Source: Protopterus annectens (lineage: Eukaryota; Chordata; Ceratodontiformes; Protopteridae). Taken from it: 64,000 nt of DNA. A program made the translations under genes and the position numbers. Within the stretch, counting starts at the first letter, position 1, and every line of letters begins with the position of its first letter. Location: positions 867,328,982 to 867,392,981 of the forward strand of contig NC_056731.1 of assembly GCF_019279795.1 (NCBI RefSeq), written 5' to 3'. Of the stretch, positions 46,467-57,986 are shown piece by piece. The notes below the pieces were generated by a model, which was not told the DNA's origin, did no database searches, and saw nothing but the letters and a program-made list of their open reading frames with translations.

Positions 46467-47304
46467 TGTAAAATTTGAAAATGCAGTACTGTACCTTAAT
46501 TAGGTGAAAACACTGTATACAATGAGATTGAGAAACTAAAGTTTTAATTACCCAAGCTTGTGCTTCAGTAGGTGTCAGTCTCTCTTATGCACCAAGTCTT
46601 GTGCACTGTTTAGCATGAATTCTCCAAACACTATAGTTAATTTAATAAGGTTTTATTAAATGTTCGCAATATCCAAATGCTGTCTTGATTAACAGTACTG
46701 ATAAACAATTCAAATTGCTGCACATCATATTCTGATTTTCTTAAACAATGTAAACTGACAGTCTCTAGAGGACCTGTTTTCTGTACTCATGCTTGAGTGT
46801 TAGACATCTTCTCTGAAGTAACAGGTCGAACAAACTTACTAACCTTAACTGCCCTGCTATTCTGAACACAACATATTATATTCTCTTTTCTAGTAATTTT
46901 CCTCGGTAGACTACATTCAAGCCCCGAGCCTTGTTTTTCAGGCTATATCTTGTTTGTAGCTTCACAGATGCTTTATCTTTTGATTCTTCCCTTGAAAAAG
47001 GAACAAAATAAGAACTGTCTGCAATCTTCCCTTGAAAAGAAGCATAACAAAAACTATTTGCAATCTTCGCTTAGCCAGCAAGGTCAATATTCAGTGGAAG
47101 ATTCTTTGTTTCTGCTTTTCTAAAATGTATGCATAAATGAAGTACCATTTCTTAGTTAGCAAGGTCAACATTCAGTGAAAGATTCTTTGTTTCTGCTTTT
47201 CTAAAATGTATGCAGAAATGAAACATCATTTCTAGGCCTGTTTTATTCTTTATGCCTGTCTAATGCCTAATAACTACTGTACAATGAAAAACCCTGATCT
47301 GACA
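46467..47304. repeat. LTR, right copy
   Basis: Partner of 33255-34087. It ends 'ctgatctgaca', followed by agtag, the duplicated target pentamer, and then by Gmr1 RNase H sequence. Confidence 0.85.
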
Positions 47305-47309
47305 AGTAG

Positions 47310-47720
47310 TCTGTTGAATCAGAGCATTCAGTGAACTTGAAAGGCTATCACATTCTGAACCAGTATTAGTGACATCTGATTTTACTAAAGAATTTGCTTT
47401 GTATACTGATGCATCACATGTAGGTTTGAAAGCAGTATTTTCCCGTGGTACTCAAGATGAGGAGCACCCTATGTCCTACCACAGTCAAAAGTTGGTTAAT
47501 ATTTAGAAAAAGTACTCAGACTTCTTAAATGAATGTTTGGCTGTGAAGTGGACCTTCTATCTTCTAAATTGCTATCTGTTAGGCAGGACAGACACTTTTG
47601 ACATATCATGTTCCACTACAGTGGCTGAATAAACAATGGGATGGCACTACAAAGTTATGCCATTGGGCACTGTCACTTAAACAACTTTAGTGTATTGTCA
47701 CCCACAGACCCAGACCCAGA
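47310..47720 (+). pseudogene. Gmr1-like RNase H
   Basis: Reads PVLVTSDFTKEFALYTDASH, GLKAVFSRGTQDEEHPMSY, LAVKWTFYLLNCYL and, after a shift, CHWALSLKQL, the order of Ty3/Gypsy RNase H. It is the direct continuation of the RT ending at 33254, showing the 14-kb insertion fell between the two domains. Confidence 0.85.
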
Positions 47721-47975
47721 CTAATAGGAATGTTTAAGGGTGGTGTAAGTCTTACAGCCCAAATGTTCAAGTCTAAAACTGATAGTTTTGTGCTGGAGGG
47801 TAGTTGTGACATGAATGTGGAAGATGTGGAAAATGTCTTTAAATGTATGTAAACTGTAGCTTAACCCTTTGAAATTCTTACAGTAATTACTGAGATAATT
47901 GAATGTATTTTTTTTCATTGACCTAATTTCCTGTTAGTGTAACCTGAAAGTAGAAAATCAGGAAGTGGAAGGACA
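47721..47975 (+). other. Gmr1-like element between RNase H and LTR
   Basis: No ORF. It ends with a purine-rich stretch (agaaaatcaggaagtggaag at about 47953) that could be the polypurine tract. Confidence 0.4.
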
Positions 47976-48363
47976 GTTTTATGCTACAGCAGGAGCTCTG
48001 CATGAAGATTTATGATTCTTGGAGTTGGATTGCCCATTCGGGCCATAAGTCGGATATGGCCTGAAGGAATATCAGGTTCAGAGTTTGTGCAGAGCTGCTG
48101 CTATAAAATGGTTGCAAGAGGAGCCATGTAGGGCTGAGCCTGTATGGAATAAAAATTGGTGGAGTTAAGACTGAGAACTAGTATATAAGGTACTGTGTAA
48201 ATAATGCAAATACCTCTCATTGTAATTGTACAAAGCCAAAGTGAGCTGTTTTCATTTCATCTTTAAAAATAAACTGGTGTTTTTATGTATCTCTGCTTTC
48301 AATGTTAAAGTATTAACATCTCTTTACCTCTCTTTCTCCACCAGACATTAACTGTTGCAACCC
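47976..48363 (+). repeat. Probable Gmr1 3' LTR
   Basis: Follows the purine tract, carries 'tatataagg' at 48182 and AATAAA at 48268 with promoter-to-polyA spacing, and ends in 'aacccca'. The partner LTR is missing, so boundaries are inferred. Confidence 0.5.
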
Positions 48364-49458
48364 CACACACACACACCTGGTACCATTGTGGGTAGAGGCT
48401 CATTGAGGCTGAGCTTAATGCATATTTTTGGGACTCTTGGTGTTGAGTCTGATGTCAGCAGGTATGTTTGTCCAATTGCTTTAGTCCAGACTGTGGAGCC
48501 TGGATTCAGTGACACCTCATTGTCTGTGTCAGCCCTGGCTGGCTTTTATCTTTGGCAGCAAGTGCTGGTATCCTGGGTCTCAAGTGCTGTATTGACATTG
48601 AAGTTAACATTATTTGATGTAGACTGTTCTACATGAGCTGCCTTGGTGTGTATTCCCCCTGCTACATCAGCATCAGCAGGAAATACTTGTTTGCCTGAGC
48701 CTTTAGCTGTCCAGATATTCAGTCATTAGGACAGAGGGGTAGGTACCCTGTTGCAGCATCATTCCCATATATCTAGAGCATTTAAACCTTCTTTATTATC
48801 ATTTCACTTGTCACCTTCAATGTCTGGTAAGAAGCATGGGTGTTTTTCTCCAGAGTCTCTATCCTCAGATATTAAGGAAGAAGAAAACATAGATTTCACC
48901 TTCAGAAGACCATAAAATACAGGAGGTACTTGATATGATGAGACAAAGAGGGGAATGTCCACAAACTCCTTAACCTTCTCACAAAAGATCCTGCAAGAGG
49001 CTATCAGGACCCCAGCCTTCTTCCTATTTGGTCCCTCTTATAGGCATAATGGCGTGGTTGGTAGTTATGTCTGCATGGAAATCTGTGACATTTGGACATC
49101 TGTCCCAATGAGACCAGATAAGATTATCTGGCCGATGTAAAGACAAAACTATACTTTCAGAATTGAGATTTCCAGGCTTATTTCCTTTGTTGCTATAGCT
49201 GGCCATAGAAGGGCTGTAGCACTGGAGAGTCCTGCTGTACATCCCTGGATGAGTTATCAAGGATTATGAATAGACTTGGGCAGTGCATTTATGCATCCTT
49301 ATAATTTTCCCAGAGGACAGTAAACTATCCATCTTGTATGTAAAGGTTCCAGTGAGAGTTATCTGACAAAATGAGCCAATCACTAGAAGAATTGATGAAT
49401 GGGTAGCTTAAAACGTAAATTGCTGTCCCATATGGAAATATGTCATCTGTTGTTATCC
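48364..49458. other. Unassigned DNA
   Basis: No gene or bounded repeat; short ORFs only. Confidence 0.3.
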
Positions 49459-49625
49459 TCAGGGGTGGCCTTAGGGCATTTAGACTTATTGGGAGCAATA
49501 GGCTGTCCACCTAAGGAAGATCTGCACTCTGAGGAGAGGATGAGTTTCAGAGCATTATCAACATTCAGAAATGCTGGTATTGCATTTATGGTAACAACTA
49601 AAGCATTTTAACTCTCCATGTGTGA
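49459..49625 (+). repeat. hAT-like terminus and repeat shared with 11730-11890
   Basis: Begins CAGGGGTGGCCTTAGGG and shares 'aaatgctggtattgcattt' with the earlier copy. The far end was not found. Confidence 0.45.
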
Positions 49626-49631
49626 TAGCAG

Positions 49632-49663
49632 CTGCTTGTTACAAATGTAACAAGTAGTTTATC

Positions 49664-49714
<51 letters not shown>

Positions 49715-49780
49715 ATCTTCTTTGCTTTTAAAGTGTAGCAAACTGTTGCAGCTGCTTGCTACAAATGTAGCAAGCAGTTT
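49632..49780. repeat. Duplicated palindrome flanking a (CA)n tract
   Basis: 'gcttgttacaaatgtaacaa' and 'gcttgctacaaatgtagcaa' lie on either side of the CA run at 49671-49712. Each is a small inverted repeat. Confidence 0.7.
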
Positions 49781-49989
49781 TCTGGTTTTTGCTCCTGGGA
49801 AGAACCGACTTGGCTTATTTCACTTCTTAATTTTTGTTCCTTAGCATAGAGTTAAGGAGTGTAGATTGGGAAGAACAGACCTGGCTTACATGAGGAGTGC
49901 CAGATTAGGGAAAATACATTTTTTCTGCTCAGAATGGAAACATGTCAAGAAAGGAGGGCAAGAGTTAAGTGATATAAGCTGATCCCTCC

Positions 49990-51630
49990 AGTAGACCAAG
50001 GTGGTTTAGGTTTACCTGATCTCAAGGGATATTTTAGAGCCACACAGGTAAGGCTTATGTACATAACACAAGCAGAAGGTTATAATTAAAAGTGAAAAGG
50101 GAGGATGATGAAGTGAGGAGTGGGGCTCAAGAAACAAAGAAAAAGTGTGATTTTGGATGCATATCTTTAAGGAGAATAGTAATAACTGTACAGAATATTA
50201 TATTCATAAAGTAGCAGAAAGTATTCTAAGAACCAAGCCAATATGAGAATGGAGAAAGGAAAATTTTCCAATAGGGATGACTGCAAGTAGGGATACAGAA
50301 AACGGGCAGGAGTGAGCTGGAATTTAGTGGAGAAAACTTGCAAAGGAGCCAAGATATTGGGAGCAAATAACTCAAGCAGGAAAGGTGATAGAGTGGGATG
50401 AGGCCAAGAAGATATTTGGATTGCAGACTAGAGACTTCCTTTCCTACCAAGGCTTGATCTCGGAGTACAGATAAAGAGAAAGAAATAGGGGGATCCTAAG
50501 CAAGGGTATTTTAAGAACTAAACCAACACAGGAATGAAGAGAGGAGATTCTGCCAATAGGGATGACTGTAATTAGGGATTACAGACAATAGGCAAGAAGG
50601 GGTGGGAATTTATTGGAGAAAACTGGCAAAATAACCAAGGTATTGGGAGCAAATAATTAGAGAGGGAAAGGTAATAGAATGGGAAGAGTCCAAGAATGTA
50701 TTTGGACTGCAGATTGCCTTCCTTATCTAGGGTTGATGTCATAGTATAAACAGAGAGAAAGAAATAGGGGAATTCTAAGTGAAATACCAGCACTTGTAGA
50801 GTTTTTAGTAGAATCTAGAACCAAAGCTGCTGTTAAAGAAAGGAATAAGTAGAACATATAAAATATTGCATGCTAACTATAAGAATCAATCAGAGGATGT
50901 TAGAAAGGATTGGGAAGAGAGATTGGATAAGCAGTTCACAAAGAAATAATGCGGGGATATATGTATGTTTCCTAAATATGCAACAAAGTCTAGAAGATTT
51001 AGGAGCTTTGCTTGGAAGTGTTTACATAGGTATTTTTATACCCCAGTATGCTCAAAAGAATTTTTCCTGTGTTAGATAGCAAATGTTGGAGGTGTGATGG
51101 GGAAGAAACAGGTAATTAGGAACATATTTTCTGTGAGTGTAATGAGTTGGCAGACTTTAAAAATGCCCTTCAGGCTACTCTATCAGAATACTGCATGAGT
51201 AAATTGGTGCAACTAAGGAAATGATTTTTTGAGCTATGATACAGAATCGGAATTGCCTAGACATAGTAAGCCCTTGCCGAGTCTAATTATGATGGCTGCC
51301 AAAAAAGCAATTACAAGGAAATGGAAATCAAAATCTTAACCAACTGTACCAGAAGCAGTGAATATAGTAACAATAAAACTGGAAATGGGATCTTTAGAAA
51401 GAGGTATGAGCAAATTACATAGAAAAAATGGAAATTAAGGGAACAATACATGCAGGCAAATAATGAACTGGATTTGATTGAGTTATGGAATGTTTGACAG
51501 GACTGGATGGATTATAAGTGATGTACAATGTTTGCAACTAAAATTATGTCATTGTGGTTTGTTTTCATTTATAGAAATGTGTGATTGTCTATGTCATAAG
51601 TAATAAAGATGTTTCTTGTTTTAAAAAACA
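49990..51630 (+). pseudogene. Tx1-like L1 LINE ORF2, 3' part
   Basis: GGLGLPDLKGYFRATQ near 50010 is a C-terminal L1/Tx1 block. Further on come CWRCDGEETGN, a gap, then EHIFCECNELADF near 51080-51150 (the CCHC-like region of L1 ORF2), and LIMMAAKKAITRKWKSK near 51280. The middle is frameshifted and contains a tandem duplication. It ends near 'aataaagatgtttcttg' and an A-rich tract at about 51625. Confidence 0.75.
50221..50775 (+). repeat. Tandem duplication of about 289 bp inside L1 remnant
   Basis: 'caatagggatgactgcaagt' and 'caatagggatgactgtaatt' mark the two copies; both end 'gagaaagaaataggggga'-like. They are diverged, so the duplication is not recent. Confidence 0.75.
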
Positions 51631-51859
51631 ATACTTCAAAGCAAAAATGTTTACAGGCATAGCATTTTTAACAATAATTATATCATATGCAGCATTTAGT
51701 ACCCCAAAATGCTACAGCACATATTCATCATGGTCTCTCTTAAAAGCATGGGGGAACTGATTTTGTTTAAGGGTCAGCAGTGCTTATTCTAAAGATGAGA
51801 GAATCCTTGAGTGGTGCAATTATTTCATTTGTTGCTTTTGTTAAGGATATTTATGGTTG
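51631..51859. other. Unassigned DNA
   Basis: No feature seen. Confidence 0.3.
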
Positions 51860-52310
51860 GCTGCCTTTGTACATGTATGCTTCAGGGAAGGTGTTTCAAA
51901 GAGGAAAAGCTATTTCTTTGCTCAGAAAATGAGAAGTAGGCCCTCCCTCAGTAGTGATGTGACATTAAATTTAAGAACAGCTTTTGAAGCCTGTTTGTGT
52001 AAATCCAGGTTGTTAAGCTCATTTGTCCCCTTAGTGAAGAATCTGTGGAGTTTTTCCAGCTAAACCAGGTATTGGGGTCAAGAGGCTGTACAAGAGGGCT
52101 TTATATTTTGAGTGACTGAATGAGTGAGATGTGCAGTAGAATGATGACCTCCCTTGAGAAGCTATTAGTCCCCATTAGTATCATACAGGTCGCACTTGAA
52201 GGTATTTCTTGCCACCATGTAACATGTTGGTCAAAAATGAGATCCCTATCTATGAGAGGAGGCATGGAGATGAGATGGCTGTTAAGCAGGAAGTGCATTG
52301 AGACCTAGGC
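51860..52310 (-). pseudogene. CR1-like LINE, C-terminal remnant
   Basis: Minus strand reads FDQHVTWWQEI, then SREVIILLHISLIQS (SRxxVIxLYxALIRP in CR1), then WKNSTDSSL-type sequence across frames. It parallels the better-preserved copy at 53430-55700. Confidence 0.55.
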
Positions 52311-53010
52311 TGTTGATACTCCCAAAAAGTGATATTTTTGGGGGGTTGTTTTTTTTTTTGGGGGGGGGAGCTTAATTTCATCATTATGAGGAAGGCAGCT
52401 TCTATTTGTTCCATCATTTAGCTGTTGCTGATGAGTCACAGTTACCTTATCGCCATGGTGGACAAGATGATATGATGAAAATCTTCTGTGGGAGGTTGAC
52501 TGTAACAATAAATCATAACATTTAGGTGTACCTTTTCCTGGTCAGAGTTTGCCAAAGTAGCAACACAGGTTTCTTGCTTATTGTATAAGATAGCACAAGG
52601 CATTGTTCTACTTTTTCTTCAGTTATCCTCACCAGTTTGATTGCACTTCTCCCTGTCACACCAGAGTGAATTTGTAAAGCATAGTGACCACCATTTTTCG
52701 GTTTCCTAATCTGTACCAGTGAGAGTTTATCACCTTTAAACCTGTAAATATATGTGCTTTTGGTAGACAAAAAGTCCCTAGAGATTTACACTCATAAGGT
52801 CTATTTTAACTTGCCTTGGAGGTAGAGCTCTGTATGAATTTCAAAAGCCTTAGTCTGATTTACAAACCTTCTGAGGTAAGCCTTCCACATCTTGTTAACC
52901 CTTTCTGAATACCAGGGATAGTTTATTTTCTGACATGCAGAGAAAAATATATTACAATGATGATGTAAAAATAGAGAAGAATAACTTATTTTATTTTTCA
53001 TTAAAATTCC

Positions 53011-53012
<2 letters not shown>
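52311..53012. other. Unassigned DNA
   Basis: Contains short T and G runs near 52345-52370; no gene. Confidence 0.3.
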
Positions 53013-53089
<77 letters not shown>

Positions 53090-53103
53090 TGTGTGTGTGT
53101 GTG
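53013..53103. repeat. (TA)n(CA)n(GT)n microsatellite
   Basis: Uninterrupted TA run followed by CA and a short GT run; the last two can pair as a hairpin. Confidence 0.95.
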
Positions 53104-53429
53104 TCTGTGTATGTATAGCATTATATTTTGTTAAGTTTAGAGCATTCGTAAAGACTTCTGGTTTAGGCTAAGCATTATATAATCACATTGTTTTATACAA
53201 ATATGTGTAGAATTGTTTTATAGGTATGTACTAGTCTAAGAGCCACAAGGGCCTTTGTAAGTCTAGGCATGCAACCAAATGTATTCCACAAAATATTGTG
53301 TCTTAGACATTATTATAAGGGGTGTGTGTTAGCTAGGTCAATATTCGAACCCAAATCTATCCCCATGAGTTATTGTGCCTTAGACATTATTATAAAGGGT
53401 GCATGTTAGCTAGAGCAGACAAAGGCATT
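53104..53429. other. Unassigned DNA with a diverged direct repeat
   Basis: 'gtgccttagacattattata' and 'gtgtcttagacattattata' occur about 70 bases apart near 53297 and 53375. Confidence 0.4.
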
Positions 53430-55700
53430 AGACCAGGGGATGAATTTCTGATTTTCCATCCACTAGTGCAGGTTACCCTTGAATAGGGTTAGGAAAAGGC
53501 TCTGCTTCACATGGATGGGGAGCCTATGCAGGAGAAAGGGAATATCTGAGATGCATACCTGTTCCTCCAACATTTCCTGTTTATGTCTTAAGCAAATGTA
53601 GGTCCTTTTATCTGGTAGTTTTGGTGCTGTTCATTCTGTAGATATTTAAAAAGTCTGTGTGAGCAGGATCCAGGGATGTTTTGTATTCCAGGCATAGATC
53701 ACCTCTCAGCAGTCTGTAGGAGACAAGTGTGTAGAGATAGGGCTTTGAGATGATCCTCAAAGGACATTGTGCTTACCCCCTGTATTCTTTTTGTGAGGAG
53801 CCTCTGCAGGCTTTCTATTTGTTGCATGTGCCTAATCAGGTCCATACCAGAGGGGACTTTATGCCCAATGATGGGTCTGATGAGGGCCAAATGCAGTGGC
53901 ATGATGACTTCCCTGGACCTAGATACCATGCCCTTACTTATAAATTGAGTGACATAGAATGATTTTCTTACTACCTTAGACACATGTTGGTTGAAGGCCA
54001 ATATGTCTCCAAATCCCCAACTGCCAGATCTACTCTTAGGGATGTTTTATCAGTGACATAGTTTCCCAAGGTGGCTAACTTCCCAAAAGGTACTATTATG
54101 CGTTTCTTGACAGTAAGTTTTGAACTGTGGCTTTGGCATCAGTCATTTGTCTATGTTAGAACGTCCTGTAAGATATTATTATTTTGGGGGGGGTTCTATG
54201 AGTGCTTCTAGTTTGCAGTCATCTGCAAACTTAGTCAACCACAGGCCCTTGATGCTGACGTTGACTTCTGAGAAGTATATGCCAAAGAGGAGCAAACCGA
54301 GCACAGAACCCTGCGGCACTCTGCTGGTAACCAGCCTCTTTGTGGAGATAGGCTTTCCAATCCTGACTTCTTGGGTCTTTTTTGTGATCCATATGACTAT
54401 CTAACATGTTACATAGAGGTTTATGCCTAATTCTGTGTTTGTTTACAGTGCCCGAGAGGGGTATTATGTCAGGTGCCTTAAGGTCAAGGTAGGCAACATG
54501 TATCATTTTTCCTTCATCCATTGCCTTGGTGACTTTCTTGAAGAGGTCGACCAGGTTTAGTAGGTACGGCCTGCTCTCTTGATGAAACCAGACTGGGATG
54601 GGTCCAGTGTCTGGAGGTTTCCTATGTCATTGTTAATCATTTCCACGATAATTCATTCCATGGTTTTCTATATGAGACATGTCAGACTTAATGGGGCTGT
54701 GATTCCTGGGATCCATTGATATCCTGCCCTTGTGCACAGGAATGACTGTTTCAGTTCTCCATTTGCTTAGCGCAAAGCCTGTTTGGTGATGTAGTTGAAT
54801 AGTGACTCTAGTGGCACTGATAAGTCACATTTTAGGCTATGTAAGAGGCATATTGGGGCCAGTTGAGGCTGTGTTCTTGGCCTTGAAGAACAGGCAACTA
54901 GACCTGATCCCTACTGATAGTTGGAGAGGTTATGTTTGTTGGTATTTCCTAAGAGGTGAGTGGGAGGGAGGTGGTAAAGCCTGAGCTGAATTTGTCAGTC
55001 AGTAGATTTGCTGTATCTTCTGGCTCCGTGAATGTGACTCCTTTAACAACCAGTTTGGCACACTGCTGTGTGCTACCTTTAATTTTTGTGACATAGCTAA
55101 AGAATGCCTTATGGTTGTCCTTGGCATGGGAAGCTATATTTACTCAAAATTGCCTTTCTTGGACTTAATTAGCCCTCTTAGTTGTTTGTTCAGTTTGAGT
55201 GTTTTTATATTTTTTTAGTATTACACTTCCTAAGTTTAGCTATGACTTTTGTTTTGTTGTTGTTGTTGCTGTTGTTGAACAGCCTGTTTAATTTTGAATT
55301 CCACCAGAGTGTTTTTTTTTTTTTGAGTTTGCATTAGTCTTACTTTTGGTAGTACAGCAGCCTCTATTCAGCCATGGACATGGTTGTATAGATTTCCTCT
55401 GGACAATTGCGCATAGGTTGCTCTGTTACCTGGGTTTGGAATTTTGTCAGGTTATCGCTTGATAAAAGGTAGTTTGCCTGGGAATAGTTCCTGTTATAGG
55501 GTTTACAAAGGTTACAGAACTGATTTTTATTCTGAAGGAGACCGCTTTGTGATTTGACTTTTAGGATGCAGCTTTCTTCCATATTTATAAGTACCACGTC
55601 CAATATGTTTGTACCTCTGGTGGGCATCTGGTCTAGTGTGTTTGCATTATAAAGTCCAGAAATCTGTGTGCCTGCAAATCTGTGGTCATATATGATTCCC
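53430..55700 (-). pseudogene. CR1-like LINE ORF2 remnant
   Basis: On the minus strand the order is: end of the endonuclease (TRGTNILDVVLIN near 55610); linker KKQLRGLIKSKK and AKDNHKAFFSYVTKIK near 55090-55200; RT motif A region HVAYLDLKAPDIIPLSG near 54490; the GxCARFAPLWHI remnant of GVPQGSVLGPLLF near 54300; motif C area near 54230; and the C-terminus ISKGMVSRSREVIMPLHLAL and LTKRIQGVSTMSFEDHLKAL at 53750-53950. Frames change often. It is an old copy on the opposite strand to the L1. Confidence 0.8.
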
Positions 55701-55748
55701 ATCTCCAGTAACCAAAAGGCAGGCAAAATCTGCACACGATGCAACAAA

Positions 55749-56027
55749 TAACCAGAAAGTGGCAAACAGAATACATAAAATAAAATCAATTTAATAACTA
55801 ATAAAACACTGATAAAACTCAGTTAAGTGCTTTAGTCCTTCATAACAATGGAATTCATCAGAACTAATTCAAGATTCACAAACAAATGTTTAAATACACC
55901 ATGTCAGAAACTAGTTTGTGAAGCCTTGAAGTAACACAGCACTTTATTAGTGTTTTATTAGTTATTAAACTGACTTTACTTTATGTGTTATGGCTCCATT
56001 TGCCTCTTTCTGTACTTTCTGGTAATA
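55749..56027. repeat. Foldback repeat, arms of about 80 bp
   Basis: 'ttaataactaataaaacact' in the left arm is matched by 'agtgttttattagttattaa' in the right arm, and similarity extends outward to 'accagaaagt' and 'actttctggt'. The loop is about 110 bases. A near-repeat 'atatgattcccat' lies outside both arms and may be a target duplication. Confidence 0.7.
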
Positions 56028-56075
56028 TGATTCCCATATCTGCCAAAATTACTGCAGAGAAAGTGGGAAAGTGCA

Positions 56076-56409
56076 CAGGGGTGTAGCCAGATATTGACAT
56101 TTTGTACGAAAACCTAATGTTGCCCCCACCACCACCTATCATTTTAAAGATGTACTCAACCCTCAAATGCTACCCCCAGCCATAAAGGAAGGGGACACCT
56201 TATTTGCATCTGTTCACATTTATACCCATAATAAACTATTTTTAGAGGTGATTTCCTTTCACACAATCCTTCTGTATTTATTTCTAGACAATAAATATTT
56301 GTTTATAAGTTCATAGCATTCTGTGCTTTTGGAGTTTTGAAGTTTCCAAGAGATGCTTAGAAAAAATGTACTCCCTTGAGTACATTAAGTATACCTAGCT
56401 ACACCACTG
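56076..56409. mobile_element. hAT-type MITE, 334 bp
   Basis: Left end CAGGGGTGTAGCCAG and right end (reverse complement) CAGTGGTGTAGCTAG. The exact 8-bp duplication aaagtgca lies at 56068-56075 and 56410-56417. Non-coding; needs an hAT transposase in trans. Confidence 0.9.
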
Positions 56410-56844
56410 AAAGTGCATATCCATGATGTCAGATTCTTTATTAGGTGAACTACAAGGGTGTGGTGCATGAGGGCTGACTAAGAATGCATTTGGGACTAGA
56501 AGCTAGATTAGGCTCTCTAATACTAAATCCTAGAGGGGTGCTCCTCAACGGGCAGACTACCTGCTCCATGGTCCTCAACCCAAAGAGTAGTTTCTTTACA
56601 CTCTCCTAATTGCTGGGTACAATTACAGAGGTAGTTTTGTAGGGAAAATGTACTTTCTAGATGTCTGCTATACAGGGTCCTAATAACAGCCACTTTGTGA
56701 TGAGCAGCAGTGCGCAAACCTGCCAAATTTGTACAGGCACTCAAAACATGGGCAAACTAAGTAATAAACCATCTGGCCAATAAAAGACTGCACTCAGAGC
56801 CCTTCCTGTGTGTTTGCCTATTAGGGTAGACCAGGCTACCACCC
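56410..56844. other. Unassigned DNA
   Basis: No supported feature. Confidence 0.3.
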
Positions 56845-57160
56845 ATACCTCTCAACTGTACACATTTTTGCAGAATGTTCAGATTTTGGCCTCATATTTT
56901 TGGTCTGTTTTTCATATACTTGTGGTTTTCTGGCAAATTAATAGTAAATCGGTACAGCTTGCAGTTAGAAAATAATGACAGACATTTGAGTTTCAGACTT
57001 CATAGCCTTCAGAAAATCCATGTTAATGCAAAACCTGTTATTCTATCAACTTTATAAGTTTGTAAGACCAATATTTAAAAACGATTCCTATTTTTATAGC
57101 CTTTCCCACTTTTATTTATGGCTTTGTACAGATTTCTTGCTCCAAGAGGTTGAGAGGTAT
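56845..57160 (+). mobile_element. MITE family A copy with flanking duplication
   Basis: Starts ATACCTCTCAACTGT and ends GGTTGAGAGGTAT. Flanks gctaccaccc and gctgccaccc match at nine of ten bases. The interior matches 59284-59587 and 39830-40094. Confidence 0.8.
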
Positions 57161-57170
57161 GCTGCCACCC

Positions 57171-57939
57171 ACTTCCACCAGGTGAATAATCTCTCTCCTC
57201 TTAATGTAAAAATACACTGCATAGGCACAGCATTTTGACTACTGCAAGCAGAGATCCCTGCAGAGAATTCCGATCCAAGGAGCCAAAGAGAATGTGTAAC
57301 AATGCAGGGAGTATTAGAATCCTGTCATCCTTTATCAGTACTTTGCAAGTGCATGACTTGAGCTGGTTCTTCACAAGGAAGATGGCACTTCTTGAAATTC
57401 TAGCTGGGAAAAGATGGTCATAAAGCTTATAAAACCAAATGTTATGATTTACCGTTACATTTTCCTCTCCTCTATGACCTAATGTTATGACAAATTCACT
57501 TATACATAGCGATACTATTCAAGTGTGATATCATGCTACATGAAACAAACTCTGCTTATTTTCCAGGAGAATCATCTTGAAAATTAGAGTTAAGAGTTCT
57601 GAACTGGCTGTAATATACTGAGAGCTGCCATCCAGTGGTCACTGTGTTGTATTGCAAGCAAAAGAGAAGGAAGAATTTTTTTTTTTATTGCTAGGAAGAT
57701 GGGCTGGAGAGTATGCAGAGTAACTGAAGAAGCTGGCATTACATATACATAATGAGTACTTCAGCTGTTTTAAAGATCTGCATAGCTTTTGATTTTTGGA
57801 TTTTCCTTCTTAGCTCCTTTTTGGAATTTTTCAAGTGAACTTAAAAGATTAGTACTGTAGGAAGTGTTTGATATGATTTGACCATGTAGTAGTTACATAT
57901 GTTTTCTTCCTGCAGTGTTTGACTTTTCTTTCAAAATAG
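57171..57939. other. Unassigned DNA
   Basis: AT-rich; ends in a possible acceptor 'cttttctttcaaaatag'. Confidence 0.3.
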
Positions 57940-57986
57940 GACCCAGAAGCTGTGGTAGTAATTACTTTCAAGGAAAGTAACAAAAT
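57940..57986 (+). CDS. Weak candidate exon
   Basis: After the acceptor only one frame is open and reads DPEAVVVITFKESNK; a gtatgt donor follows. The frame stays open past the donor for 11 more codons. No gene is recognised and no partner exon is certain. Confidence 0.25.

Larger units (their letters stand above)
33255..47304. mobile_element. LTR retrotransposon/ERV-like insertion, 14.05 kb with nested elements
   Basis: Two LTRs of about 835 bp bound it, starting TGTAAAATTTG and ending in ACA. The flanking pentamer agtag is duplicated exactly (33250-33254 and 47305-47309), and the Gmr1 reading continues across the empty site. Subtracting the nested hAT-like and Phantom elements with their duplications leaves about 6.4 kb, with about 4.7 kb between the LTRs. 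No gag-pol ORF is readable. The LTRs differ at several tens of positions, so this insertion is much older than the one at 15988. Orientation is unsettled; scattered minus-strand open segments slightly favour minus. Confidence 0.85.
32100..48363 (+). mobile_element. Gmr1-like Ty3/Gypsy retrotransposon, interrupted
   Basis: Integrase remains precede the RT, the RNase H comes next, and an LTR-like sequence follows. This copia-like domain order with gypsy-type RT is the hallmark of the Gmr1 group described in deuterostomes. The element is split between RT and RNase H by the 14-kb LTR insertion flanked by the duplicated agtag. Gag, protease and a 5' LTR were not found to the left, so the 5' part is probably deleted. 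Confidence 0.7.

Noticed and set aside
52801-53171. Overlapping ORFs around 53.0 kb with Ile-Tyr and His-Thr runs
   Set aside because: They are translations of the TA/CA microsatellite.
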